This document shows, one piece after another, positions 1 through 5,394 of a DNA stretch of 29,095 nucleotides. The notes under the pieces are model-generated. The model saw nothing but the letters and a program-made list of their open reading frames with translations. It was not told the DNA's origin and searched no databases. Source of the stretch: AC-32 sp035624425. GTDB taxonomy: Bacteria; Actinomycetota; Thermoleophilia; Gaiellales; Gaiellaceae. Numbering within the stretch: position 1 is the first letter of the stretch; each line of letters starts with the position of its first letter. A program made the position numbers and the translations under genes. The stretch covers positions 1-29,095 of the forward strand of contig DASPRN010000077.1 in the NCBI GenBank assembly GCA_035624425.1, given 5' to 3'.

Positions 1-713
1 GACTTGGACATCGAGAACATCTCGACGCCGACCTCCTTCGCGCCCGTCGTCGCGAGGAAGCTGCAAGGCGCGCGCCCGTCGAAGACGAGGTCGCCGTAGG
101 CGAAGTCGTGCACGACGGCCGCTCCGGTCCGCCGGGCGTAGGCAATCGCGTCCTCGAACGCACCGTCGGGGACGGCGACCGCGCAGGGGTTCGAGGGGTA
201 GTTCAGGTAGACGGCAGCGACGTCGTCGCTCGGCGCGCTGCCGAAGTCCGGCGCCCAGCCGTTGGCGGGGTCGAGCGGCACGTACCCGATCCGCGCATCG
301 GCGAGCGCCGGCCCGGACGGGTAGTCCGGGTAGTACGGATCCGGGAGCACGACGACCTGCCCCTCGTCAGCGAGCACAAGGGAGAGCTCGACGATCGCGG
401 TCTTGGTCCCGGGAACGACGGCGATCTCGAAGTCCGGCTCGAGCTCGACCCCGTAGGCGCTGCGGTACCGCTCGGCAAGCGCCGCCCGCAGCTCCCGCAA
501 CCCCCGGAACGGCGAGTACCCGTGCACGTCGGCCCGTCCGGCTGCCCGAGTCAGCGCCTCGACGACGTGGGGAGGAGGGCCGGTCTCCGGATTTCCCCGC
601 CCAAGATCGACAAGCGGCGCACCTCCGTCCGCTGCAGCAGCGGAGACCCGCCCGAGCAAAGCCCCGAAGTACTGCTCCGGAAGCCGATACACCCGAGCCG
701 GCCGCACGCGCAT
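1..713 (-). CDS. PLP-dependent class I/II aminotransferase, 3' end cut by window
   Basis: The reverse strand reads openly for 237 codons from an ATG at 713 to the window edge. The product has the fold-type I aminotransferase layout: an N-terminal VYRLPEQYF segment, LGRGNPETGPPPHVVEAL, then LPDPYYPDYPSG, the LNYPSNPCAV stretch and HDFAYGDLVFDG, which carries the Asp that pairs with the PLP ring nitrogen. The last complete codon is the Lys of FSMSK, which should be the PLP Schiff-base lysine. The family transfers amino groups between amino acids and 2-oxo acids in the cytoplasm. The opening resembles LL-diaminopimelate/PatA-like aminotransferases, but the substrate cannot be fixed from half a protein. 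A TACGAT -10 hexamer lies 6 nt before the ATG, so the mRNA is probably leaderless. It is divergent from the HNH gene. Confidence 0.85.
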   Translation of the reverse strand, partial: MRVRPARVYRLPEQYFGALLGRVSAAAADGGAPLVDLGRGNPETGPPPHVVEALTRAAGRADVHGYSPFRGLRELRAALAERYRSAYGVELEPDFEIAVVPGTKTAIVELSLVLADEGQVVVLPDPYYPDYPSGPALADARIGYVPLDPANGWAPDFGSAPSDDVAAVYLNYPSNPCAVAVPDGAFEDAIAYARRTGAAVVHDFAYGDLVFDGRAPCSFLATTGAKEVGVEMFSMSK

Positions 714-719
714 CGCGCG

Positions 720-725
720 ATCGTA
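720..725 (-). promoter_or_regulatory. -10 hexamer of aminotransferase gene (leaderless layout)
   Basis: TACGAT on the minus strand sits exactly 6 nt upstream of the ATG at 713. No clear -35 is seen. The spacing matches the other TANNNT-N6-start promoters in this window. Confidence 0.5.
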
Positions 726-746
726 CTCGGGCGTGCGAGCTCAACT

Positions 747-752
747 TAGAAT
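747..752 (+). promoter_or_regulatory. -10 hexamer of HNH gene (leaderless layout)
   Basis: TAGAAT lies 6 nt upstream of the GTG at 759. There is no room for a ribosome binding site after the expected transcription start, so initiation is probably leaderless. Confidence 0.6.
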
Positions 753-758
753 CGGCTC

Positions 759-1655
759 GTGGGAGACGAGGACGTCCGCGCCGCGTGCATGGCGCACCTG
801 TCCGTGCTCGTCGCCGAGTTCGGAGAGGACGTCCCGTACGCCGGCGGCCTGGCCCGCGGCTTCCCGTTCCGCGGCTCGCGAGTCCCGTTCCTCAACTACC
901 AGAAGGGCATCTACCGCGCCCGCGTCCAGACCGGCCCGGCAGCGCTGGCGATCCAGACCTCTTCGAAGTCGCCCTACGACGACGAGATCCTCGCCGACGG
1001 CTTCCTCTACGCCTACCGTGCCGGCGCGATCGACCAGCCGGACAACCGCGCCCTCCGCGCCGCACACGAGCTGCGGGTGCCGCTCGTCTACTACATCGGG
1101 ACAAGGCCTGGCTGGTACAAGCCGGTGTTCCCCGTCTACGTGAGCGCGGACGATCCCACACGCCGGATGGTGACCGTCACGCCCGGCGCCCTGCGCGGCC
1201 CGGTCGACGAGCCCGCGCCCGTGCCGCTCGAGGATCCGCTCGAGCGCCGCTACGCCGTGCGGCAGACGCGAGTCCGCCTCCACCAGGCGCGCTTCCGCGG
1301 CCGCGTCGTCCCCGCGTACGCGAGCCAGTGCGCGATCTGCCGCCTGAAGGAGCTGCGCCTGCTGGATGCCGCCCACATCCTCGGCGACGTCGAAGGCGGC
1401 GAGCCCGCAGTGAGCAACGGCCTGAGCCTGTGCGCGATCCACCACCGAGCGTTCGACCAGAACCTCGTCGGCGTCTCACCGGACTACGTCGTCCACGTCT
1501 CCCGCCGCCTCCGCGAGGACGAAGACGGCCCGATGCTCGATCTCCTGAAGGGCTTCCATGAAACGCTGCTTCTCGTACCTCGGCGCGCAGCCGACCATCC
1601 GGATCGGAACCGGCTCGACGCCCGCTTCGCCCGTTTCCTCGAGCTCGCCGCGTAG
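759..1655 (+). CDS. HNH endonuclease with conserved N-terminal domain (McrA-like, restriction type)
   Basis: 298-aa protein starting with GTG, chosen because TAGAAT lies 6 nt upstream. The C-terminal half is a treble-clef HNH nuclease: CAIC (C191, C194), LLDAAHI (H206), NGLSLC (N220, C225) and HHRAFD (H228, H229). This is the HNH_2-type arrangement found in predicted restriction endonucleases. The N-terminal about 170 residues (YAGGLARGFPFRG, VPFLNYQKGIYR, SPYDDE, DNRALRAAHELRVPLVYY) form a separate domain that I associate with actinobacterial HNH proteins of the type IV, modification-dependent group, where such a domain would read the DNA modification. That role is inferred. No methyltransferase or DNA-modification gene is adjacent, which fits a stand-alone modification-dependent enzyme. 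Confidence 0.8.
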   Translation: MGDEDVRAACMAHLSVLVAEFGEDVPYAGGLARGFPFRGSRVPFLNYQKGIYRARVQTGPAALAIQTSSKSPYDDEILADGFLYAYRAGAIDQPDNRALRAAHELRVPLVYYIGTRPGWYKPVFPVYVSADDPTRRMVTVTPGALRGPVDEPAPVPLEDPLERRYAVRQTRVRLHQARFRGRVVPAYASQCAICRLKELRLLDAAHILGDVEGGEPAVSNGLSLCAIHHRAFDQNLVGVSPDYVVHVSRRLREDEDGPMLDLLKGFHETLLLVPRRAADHPDRNRLDARFARFLELAA

Positions 1656-1736
1656 AAGCGCTTCCCTTTCCGCGCCTGACGTCCATTCTTTGCTTGATGA
1701 GCCTGCGGCCAGACAGCTCGTCGAGGTTGCGGAGAG

Positions 1737-2174
1737 CTAGAGCGAGTCGCGGGGCGCGATCCAGCGGCTCTCGAAATCGAGCACCGTCGCGAGTTGGTCG
1801 AAGTCCTCGTCGTAGTGGAGGACGCCGACCGCGGCATCTGCTGCCGCAGCAGCGATCAGCAGGTCCGGCAGCGACGCGCTTCGGTGCTGCGCGGGGCGCT
1901 TGTGCGCGAGCGTTCGCAGGGCGCGCTCGGCGGCGTTCGTGACCGAGCGCGTGAGCGGGACGTCCCGAAGTTGCGCCAGGTCGGCGGCCAGGCGGTCGAA
2001 CGACTCGCCGTCGCGGGCAGAGTGGAGGAGCTCGAGCTTGACGACCGGCGAGGTCGCGATCTGGCCGTTTCGGAGTGCGGCTGCGAAGCGCCGGCTGACC
2101 TTTGGGTGCCGCGCGTGCGCCCAGGCGGACTTGTCTGCGATCAGGACGTCGCCGCCGTAGGGCGGGTCAGCCAT
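1737..2174 (-). CDS. vapC: PIN-domain ribonuclease toxin, VapC family
   Basis: 145-aa PIN-domain protein. The four acidic metal-binding positions are visible: D14 (LIADKSAW), E48 (VKLELL), D104 (LPDLLIAAAA) and D122/D124 (HYDEDFDQL). VapC toxins cleave specific sites in tRNA or rRNA with Mg2+ and arrest translation when not bound by antitoxin. The ATG at 2174 overlaps the end of the upstream vapB-like gene by 8 bp, the usual antitoxin-first operon with translational coupling. A few extra residues (ADPPYGG) precede the first strand. All catalytic residues are present, so the toxin should be active. Confidence 0.9.
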   Translation of the reverse strand: MADPPYGGDVLIADKSAWAHARHPKVSRRFAAALRNGQIATSPVVKLELLHSARDGESFDRLAADLAQLRDVPLTRSVTNAAERALRTLAHKRPAQHRSASLPDLLIAAAAADAAVGVLHYDEDFDQLATVLDFESRWIAPRDSL

Positions 2175-2430
2175 CCCAGGCCGTCTGCTCGATCGTCGCG
2201 AGGGCGTCCCAGTCGATCAGGTCGCTCTTCCCCGAGGCGAGCTCGACCAGGCGCTCGATCGCGTCGTCGCGCTCCGCTTGCTCGCGCTCGAGGCTCTCGG
2301 CTCCCTTGAGGGCGAGGTCGCGGACGATCTTCGCCGCCGGCGCGCCGGCGAAGTGGGGCCTGACGCGCGCCAGGGCGGCTGCGAGCTCCGGGTCGCTCGT
2401 CACAGGGATACGTCGGTGTCTCGTGGGCAC
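2167..2430 (-). CDS. vapB: VapB-like antitoxin
   Basis: 87-aa protein starting at GTG 2430 and overlapping vapC by 8 bp. It begins with a basic, strand-like stretch (PTRHRRIPVTSDPEL) followed by helices (AAALARVRPHF, AAKIVRDLALKGAESLEREQ), which fits a small DNA-binding antitoxin with a C-terminal toxin-binding tail (SDLIDWDALATIEQTAWDG, rich in acidic and aromatic residues). It should neutralise VapC and repress its own promoter. The start follows a TACACT -10 by 6 nt and the promoter is covered by a palindrome, as expected for autoregulation. The antitoxin DNA-binding class cannot be assigned confidently from the sequence. Confidence 0.8.
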   Translation of the reverse strand: MPTRHRRIPVTSDPELAAALARVRPHFAGAPAAKIVRDLALKGAESLEREQAERDDAIERLVELASGKSDLIDWDALATIEQTAWDG

Positions 2431-2436
2431 GGGCTT

Positions 2437-2459
2437 AGTGTAGCACCGAGGTGTAACAC
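2437..2459 (-). promoter_or_regulatory. vapBC promoter with overlapping palindromic operator
   Basis: The -10 TACACT (2437-2442, minus strand) is 6 nt from the GTG at 2430. A 22-bp imperfect palindrome at 2438-2459 (outer GTGT/ACAC and inner CACC/GGTG arms, 16 of 22 positions symmetric) covers it. The two halves also read as direct copies of GTGTARCACC. This is the expected place for VapB-VapC autorepression. Confidence 0.6.
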
Positions 2460-2534
2460 CTTCTGACGAGTTGGCACGGTTTCGTCACAGAGGCGTTTCA
2501 CACGGGTCACGGGTTTTCGGCTTCGCTCTTGGAC

Positions 2535-2948
2535 ATGGCCCGGATCACGTTCAACGCCGCGACCTTGCTGGCGGCCCGGCTCGACCTCGATCTCGACGAC
2601 ACGCCGATCTGCCTCGCGTGCCTGAGCTTCGTGTCGCTCCCGCTCGGAGCGGGGAAGCTGCGCGAGGCGCGCAGCGGTGCGCGACAGATGTCGTTCGACA
2701 TCTGGGCTGAGGGGCTCGAGCAGCCGGCCCTGCTCGCGCTCCGGCGCGCCCGCGACGAGGGCATCGCCGATGCCGAGGCCGGGCTCGCCGACGTGGACGA
2801 GCGCGGCGGACGCAGCCTGATGGTGCAGGCGATCGTCTGGCATCTGGCGGGCGATCTCGCGGCGCGAGCTCAGGGCGACCTCCTGAAGATGGGCTTCAAG
2901 CCCTGGCCGCCGCCGGAGCTGGCCCGAGACAGGCGGGAACCCGAGTGA
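2535..2948 (+). CDS. Hypothetical protein
   Basis: 137 aa from ATG 2535 (a TTG two codons upstream is the alternative start). Nearly every codon ends in G or C in this frame, so the plus-strand frame is the coding one and the overlapping minus-strand reading is a shadow. The protein has a CLAC pair near residues 26-29 (TPICLACLSFV), a central amphipathic helical region (QPALLALRRARDEGIADAEAGLADVDE) and ends in a Pro-rich tail (FKPWPPPELARD). There is no signal peptide or membrane segment. I do not recognise the family. It stands alone between the vapBC promoter and a long hairpin-rich spacer. Confidence 0.55.
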   Translation: MARITFNAATLLAARLDLDLDDTPICLACLSFVSLPLGAGKLREARSGARQMSFDIWAEGLEQPALLALRRARDEGIADAEAGLADVDERGGRSLMVQAIVWHLAGDLAARAQGDLLKMGFKPWPPPELARDRREPE

Positions 2949-3021
2949 AGCAGTGCAGTCAACCGTAGAAGGGTGATGGATCAAGTGACCCACCCTGGTC
3001 GATACTCCATCTGCAACCAAG

Positions 3022-3049
3022 AGCGCGCCCCGATGCGGCGGGGGCGCTT
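3022..3049 (+). terminator. Hairpin, possible terminator
   Basis: Stem AGCGC-(G)-CCCC / GGGGGCGCT with an 8-nt loop GATGCGGC; one bulged G. Followed by TTCC only, so the T tract is poor. It lies about 75 bp after the hypothetical gene ending at 2948. Confidence 0.35.
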
Positions 3050-3117
3050 CCGAAAACGAAGGGCCCTGTGCGGCGGGGCCTGACGAATTTACTGCGGCTC
3101 TCTCTCACGGGAGACTG

Positions 3118-3150
3118 AAGCGGGACCGGGCGGCGGTCCCGCTTTTCGTT
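3118..3150 (+). terminator. Rho-independent terminator-like hairpin
   Basis: Perfect 10-bp stem AAGCGGGACC / GGTCCCGCTT (3118-3127 and 3135-3144), loop GGGCGGC, followed by TTCGTTGTCTT. Confidence 0.55.
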
Positions 3151-3258
3151 GTCTTGAGATAACCCCCGGCCGGGGGAGGACGCGGGTGCGCGGTCCGCCG
3201 ACGATGCGTCTGCGCGAACCGGACGCCTGGGCCGCAGAGACGTTCGGACGCGCACTCG

Positions 3259-3288
3259 AAGGGCGGCCGACGGGCCGCCCTTTCCTTT
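3259..3288 (+). terminator. Rho-independent terminator-like hairpin
   Basis: Perfect 10-bp stem AAGGGCGGCC / GGCCGCCCTT with a 4-nt loop (GACG), followed by TCCTTTG. It ends about 30 bp before the small basic gene at 3320, so it insulates that gene or ends an upstream small RNA. Confidence 0.55.
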
Positions 3289-3307
3289 GCCTGTCAGACA
3301 CGAGCCG

Positions 3308-3313
3308 TAGGCT
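3308..3313 (+). promoter_or_regulatory. -10 hexamer of small basic gene (leaderless layout)
   Basis: TAGGCT lies exactly 6 nt before the ATG at 3320; no ribosome binding site is seen. Confidence 0.5.
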
Positions 3314-3319
3314 GCGGGC

Positions 3320-3433
3320 ATGAAAGGTCAAGAGAAGCCCAAGAGGCTTCAGAAGAAGGCCGCGCAGAAGACGCTGAAGGAGAAGCGCAGCCAGAAGCGC
3401 GCCAAGAAGCGCGGCAGCGACTTCTCGGCCTAA
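3320..3433 (+). CDS. Very small Lys/Arg-rich protein (37 aa)
   Basis: An open frame of 37 codons plus stop from ATG 3320. The product begins MKGQEKPKRLQKKAAQKT and continues LKEKRSQKRAKKRGSDFSA, so about half of its residues are Lys or Arg, with no cysteine and no hydrophobic segment. The KPKR...KKAAQKTLKEKR pattern resembles short basic proteins I have seen in actinobacterial genomes without assigned function; this is recollection, not a search. The charge suggests binding to nucleic acid or the ribosome. The terminator just upstream and a TAGGCT -10 hexamer 6 nt before the start argue that it is an independent gene. Confidence 0.6.
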   Translation: MKGQEKPKRLQKKAAQKTLKEKRSQKRAKKRGSDFSA

Positions 3434-3476
3434 CCCTCGACGCGAGCCGACAGGGAGGCCCGCCCAGCCGAAGCTT

Positions 3477-3584
3477 CTACCTTCGGGTTGCTCGCACCGA
3501 GACGCCTGGGAGGTCGTCGAAACCGGCTGCGTGGTTCAGCGTCCGGCGGTCGGCTGCGATGAGGATCGCCGTGTCGAGGATCAG
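3477..3584 (-). pseudogene. Remnant of a VapC-type PIN toxin with internal deletion
   Basis: Directly after the antitoxin-like gene, overlapping its TGA, the reverse strand encodes 35 residues ending in TAG. They open with RLILDTAILIAADR, which is the first strand and helix of a PIN domain with its first catalytic Asp. They jump straight to RTLNHAAGFDDLPGVSVRATR, which resembles the last strand and tail of a VapC (typically ...TLN..HF..LPGL.V). About 80-90 central residues, including the other acidic metal ligands, are missing with the frame kept. No ATG or GTG is available at the front (CTG 3584 at best). It cannot be an active nuclease. Confidence 0.65.
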
Positions 3585-3832
3585 CCGCTCCGGTGCCGCT
3601 TCTCGATCCGGAGCGCACCTCGGAGACTTGTGAGCTCGCCGGCCCACTCGGGATCTCGCCGGTGTGAGCGAAGGGCTGACTTGACCGCGGCTCCCTGGGC
3701 GGCTGGGGCGGGGCCTACTCGCGCCATCGGCCGCCCGTTGCGAACGACGACGAACGTCTCGCCGCGGCTTTCGACCGCGTCAAGCAATTCCGAGAATCGG
3801 CGTGCGGCTTCCGTGGCCGAGAGAAGCTTGAT
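3581..3832 (-). CDS. Phd/YefM-type antitoxin with no standard start codon
   Basis: The reading frame gives KLLSATEAARRFSELLDAVE, then RGETFVVVRNGRPMARVGP and a C-terminal tail, the classic Phd/YefM (prevent-host-death) antitoxin layout: an N-terminal DNA-binding half and a toxin-binding tail (RRDPEWAGELTSLRGALRI). The natural first codon, one residue before KLLSATEA, is ATC at 3830-3832. It lies exactly 6 nt after a TAGACT -10 hexamer (3839-3844), the spacing other genes here have for their ATG or GTG. A TAG stop lies three codons upstream of that ATC, so no earlier start exists; the next one, TTG 3787, would remove the DNA-binding N-terminus. Either ATC is used as a rare start or the start was lost by a G-to-C change. 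The partner toxin is deleted. Confidence 0.6.
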   Translation of the reverse strand: MKLLSATEAARRFSELLDAVESRGETFVVVRNGRPMARVGPAPAAQGAAVKSALRSHRRDPEWAGELTSLRGALRIEKRHRSG

Positions 3833-3838
3833 GAACTC

Positions 3839-3844
3839 AGTCTA
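3839..3844 (-). promoter_or_regulatory. -10 hexamer of Phd-like antitoxin, inside eamA stop
   Basis: TAGACT on the minus strand; its TAG is the stop codon of the upstream transporter gene. It is 6 nt from the ATC codon where the antitoxin should begin. Confidence 0.4.
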
Positions 3845-4720
3845 CGGAGGCGGCGTGGCCGGCTCGAGGCGCGGGCTCGACACCGCCTGGAAGACGACCG
3901 CGCCGAGGACGATCGCGCCGCCGGCGAGGGTCGCTGCACTCGGCTTCTCGGAAACGGAGATCCAGACCCACAGCGGGCCGAGGACGATCTCGAGCAGCGT
4001 GATCAGCGCGACCTCGGCGGCCGGGATCAGGCGGGCGCCAAGGGTGAAGAAGATCAGGCCGAGGCCGATCTGGCCGATGCCGAGCCCGGCGAGCAGCACG
4101 ACGTCCTTGCCATCGAGCTCGCTCGGGTGCGCGAACGGCGCGGCCACGACGAGCACGATCACCTGCGAGAGGCAGGTTGCCGGCGCCATCGAGAGCTCGC
4201 GCAGGACGCGGGTGATCACGATGGCGCCCGCGAACGAGACCGTGCAGACGAGCCCGAGTGTGGTGCCGAGCGCGCTGGGGCGGCCGGGCCCGCCGACCAT
4301 CAGCGCGACGCCAACCAGTGCGATCGCCATCGCGAGCCACGTCCGGCTCGAAACGTGCTCGCCCACGAGCATGGACATGCCCGCTGCCAGCAAGGGCCCG
4401 AGCGCCACGAAGAAGAGCACGTTCGCGACCGACGCGTAGTTGAGGGCGACGATGAACGAGCCCGAAGAGGCCGCCAGCAACACCGCGACCGCGATCCCGC
4501 CGCGGCCGATCGCGCGGAAGGCCGACACGACATGGCCGCGCTCGGCGATCGCGACGTAGGCGAACAGGCCGGCCACCGCGAAGACGGCTCGACCGGCGAC
4601 CTGCGTGCCCACGCCGACGTTCGGGGTCAGCTCCCGCTGCAGCAGGCCCGCGGTCGACCAGACGATGGCGGCGAGCACCACGTATAGGCGGCCGCGGCGT
4701 TGCTCGGCCGCCGAGGTCAT
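3842..4720 (-). CDS. DMT-superfamily transporter, EamA type
   Basis: 292-aa integral membrane protein with about ten hydrophobic helices in two repeated halves, the EamA (drug/metabolite transporter) architecture. Visible family features are VVLAAIVWSTAGLLQRE at the front, ALNYASVANVLFFVALGPLLAA at the end of the first half, and IFFTLGARLIPAAEVALITLLEIVLGPLWVW in the second half. Such proteins export or import small metabolites such as amino acids across the cytoplasmic membrane; the substrate is not readable. The ATG at 4720 follows a TAGGCT -10 by 7 nt. This -10 is shared, back to back, with the VLRF1-like gene on the other strand. Confidence 0.85.
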   Translation of the reverse strand: MTSAAEQRRGRLYVVLAAIVWSTAGLLQRELTPNVGVGTQVAGRAVFAVAGLFAYVAIAERGHVVSAFRAIGRGGIAVAVLLAASSGSFIVALNYASVANVLFFVALGPLLAAGMSMLVGEHVSSRTWLAMAIALVGVALMVGGPGRPSALGTTLGLVCTVSFAGAIVITRVLRELSMAPATCLSQVIVLVVAAPFAHPSELDGKDVVLLAGLGIGQIGLGLIFFTLGARLIPAAEVALITLLEIVLGPLWVWISVSEKPSAATLAGGAIVLGAVVFQAVSSPRLEPATPPP

Positions 4721-4727
4721 GCGCAGG

Positions 4728-4737
4728 AGCCTAGTCT
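4728..4737. promoter_or_regulatory. Symmetric bidirectional promoter with overlapping -10 elements
   Basis: The 10-bp AGCCTAGTCT contains TAGTCT on the plus strand (4732-4737, 6 nt before GTG 4744) and TAGGCT on the minus strand (4728-4733, 7 nt before ATG 4720). The two hexamers share the central TA pair. Both genes would be leaderless and divergently transcribed from one melted site. Confidence 0.6.
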
Positions 4738-4743
4738 GGCGCG

Positions 4744-5391
4744 GTGCAACGGTTCGTTGGACGCGACAACGTGCGCAAGCGGCTCGCCCGCCTCCCGGAG
4801 GGGCGGACCGTCTACGCGGGTGGCGCGGTGCGGATCGTGAGCGGAGAGGAGACGCTCGTGGTGCGGCCGCCGTTCGGGCTCGCGCACGAGGGCGAGTACG
4901 ACCGGGTCGAGCTCGGGCCGTTGCTGGAGGCCCTGGACGCCGATCACGTCGTCGCGGCGCTGCTGGTGCGGCTCGGAGGCTATGCGGTCGGCGTCTTCGA
5001 GGGCGAGCGGCTCGTCGCGTCCAAGGTCGGGATGCGGTTCGTCAAGGGCCGGCACAAGAAGGGAGGCTCGTCGGCGAACCGTTTCCGGCGGCGGCGGGAG
5101 CAGCAGGCGCGCGAGCTCGTCGAGGCGGCCGCGGAGACCGCCGTGCGCGTGCTCGAGCCGTATCGCGAGCGGGTCGAGTTCGCGGCGCTCGGCGGCGATC
5201 GCCGTGCCGTCGACGAGGTGCTCGCGGCCGAGCCGCGCCTGGCCTGGCTCGCCGAGCGGGCGCTGCCGAGGTTCTTCACCACTCGCGACCCGCGGCAGCG
5301 CGAGCTCGAGCGGCTTCCCTACGACCTGTACGCGGCGGAGCTACGCGAAGGGCGCCTCGTCGGGCGCCCTTCGCGGAACCGTCACGGCTGA
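4744..5391 (+). CDS. acVLRF1-like protein (Vms1/Ankzf1-type peptidyl-tRNA hydrolase domain)
   Basis: 215 aa from GTG 4744. The core KGRHKKGGSSANRFRRRREQQ region (residues 101-121) matches the VLRF1 domain of the eRF1/Vms1/ANKZF1 group, whose actinobacterial members carry a GGWSQQRF-type segment. The yeast enzyme cleaves peptidyl-tRNA on stalled 60S ribosomes and depends on a Gln in its GSQ loop. Here the matching position is Ala (S110-A111), so direct hydrolase chemistry of that kind is doubtful, while the basic tract that would contact RNA is intact. Preceding strands (YAGGAVRIVSG, HVVAALLVRLGGYAVGVFEGERLV) fit the domain. The last codons form a strong hairpin, and the stop is 3 bp from the convergent neighbour. 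Family assignment is from motif memory. Confidence 0.75.
   Translation: MQRFVGRDNVRKRLARLPEGRTVYAGGAVRIVSGEETLVVRPPFGLAHEGEYDRVELGPLLEALDADHVVAALLVRLGGYAVGVFEGERLVASKVGMRFVKGRHKKGGSSANRFRRRREQQARELVEAAAETAVRVLEPYRERVEFAALGGDRRAVDEVLAAEPRLAWLAERALPRFFTTRDPRQRELERLPYDLYAAELREGRLVGRPSRNRHG
5345..5374. terminator. Hairpin inside the 3' end of the VLRF1-like gene, possible two-way terminator
   Basis: Perfect 12-bp stem GCGAAGGGCGCC / GGCGCCCTTCGC with loop TCGTCG, within the last 16 codons. The flanking convergent gene ends at 5395, so no other space for a terminator exists. There is no clear T run, so its efficiency is uncertain. Confidence 0.45.
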
Positions 5392-5394
5392 GAG

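Larger units (their letters stand above)
2949..3319. other. Intergenic stretch of 371 bp with tandem hairpins
   Basis: No convincing protein gene. It holds at least four GC-rich stem-loops: 3022-3048, 3060-3081 (GGCCC/GGGCC with loop TGTGCGGCG), 3118-3144 and 3259-3282, plus a perfect 14-bp palindrome of CCCCCGGCCGGGGG at 3163-3176. Two are followed by T-rich runs and look like terminators. The repeated TGCGGCGGGG in the first two loops and the spacing suggest one or two small RNA genes, but no known RNA family (RNase P, SRP RNA, tmRNA, 6S) could be recognised by its conserved words. Confidence 0.5.

Noticed and set aside
2400..3020. 206-codon minus-strand frame opposite the hypothetical gene at 2535
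   Set aside because: Third codon positions favour the plus strand frame, and the minus frame runs through the vapB start and promoter region.
2950..3020. Possible tRNA: 5' GCAG...CTGC 3' ending near AACCA
   Set aside because: No proper T-arm GGTTCGA sequence, no D-arm and no continuous 7-bp acceptor stem.
2976..3083. 35-codon frame starting MDQVTHPGRYS in the hairpin-rich spacer
   Set aside because: It spans two GC hairpins, lacks a promoter at the usual spacing and a ribosome binding site, and codon use is not like the neighbours.
3430..3618. 62-codon minus-strand frame over the toxin remnant
   Set aside because: Low-complexity Arg/Pro/Ser frame; the adjacent frame carries the recognisable PIN pieces.
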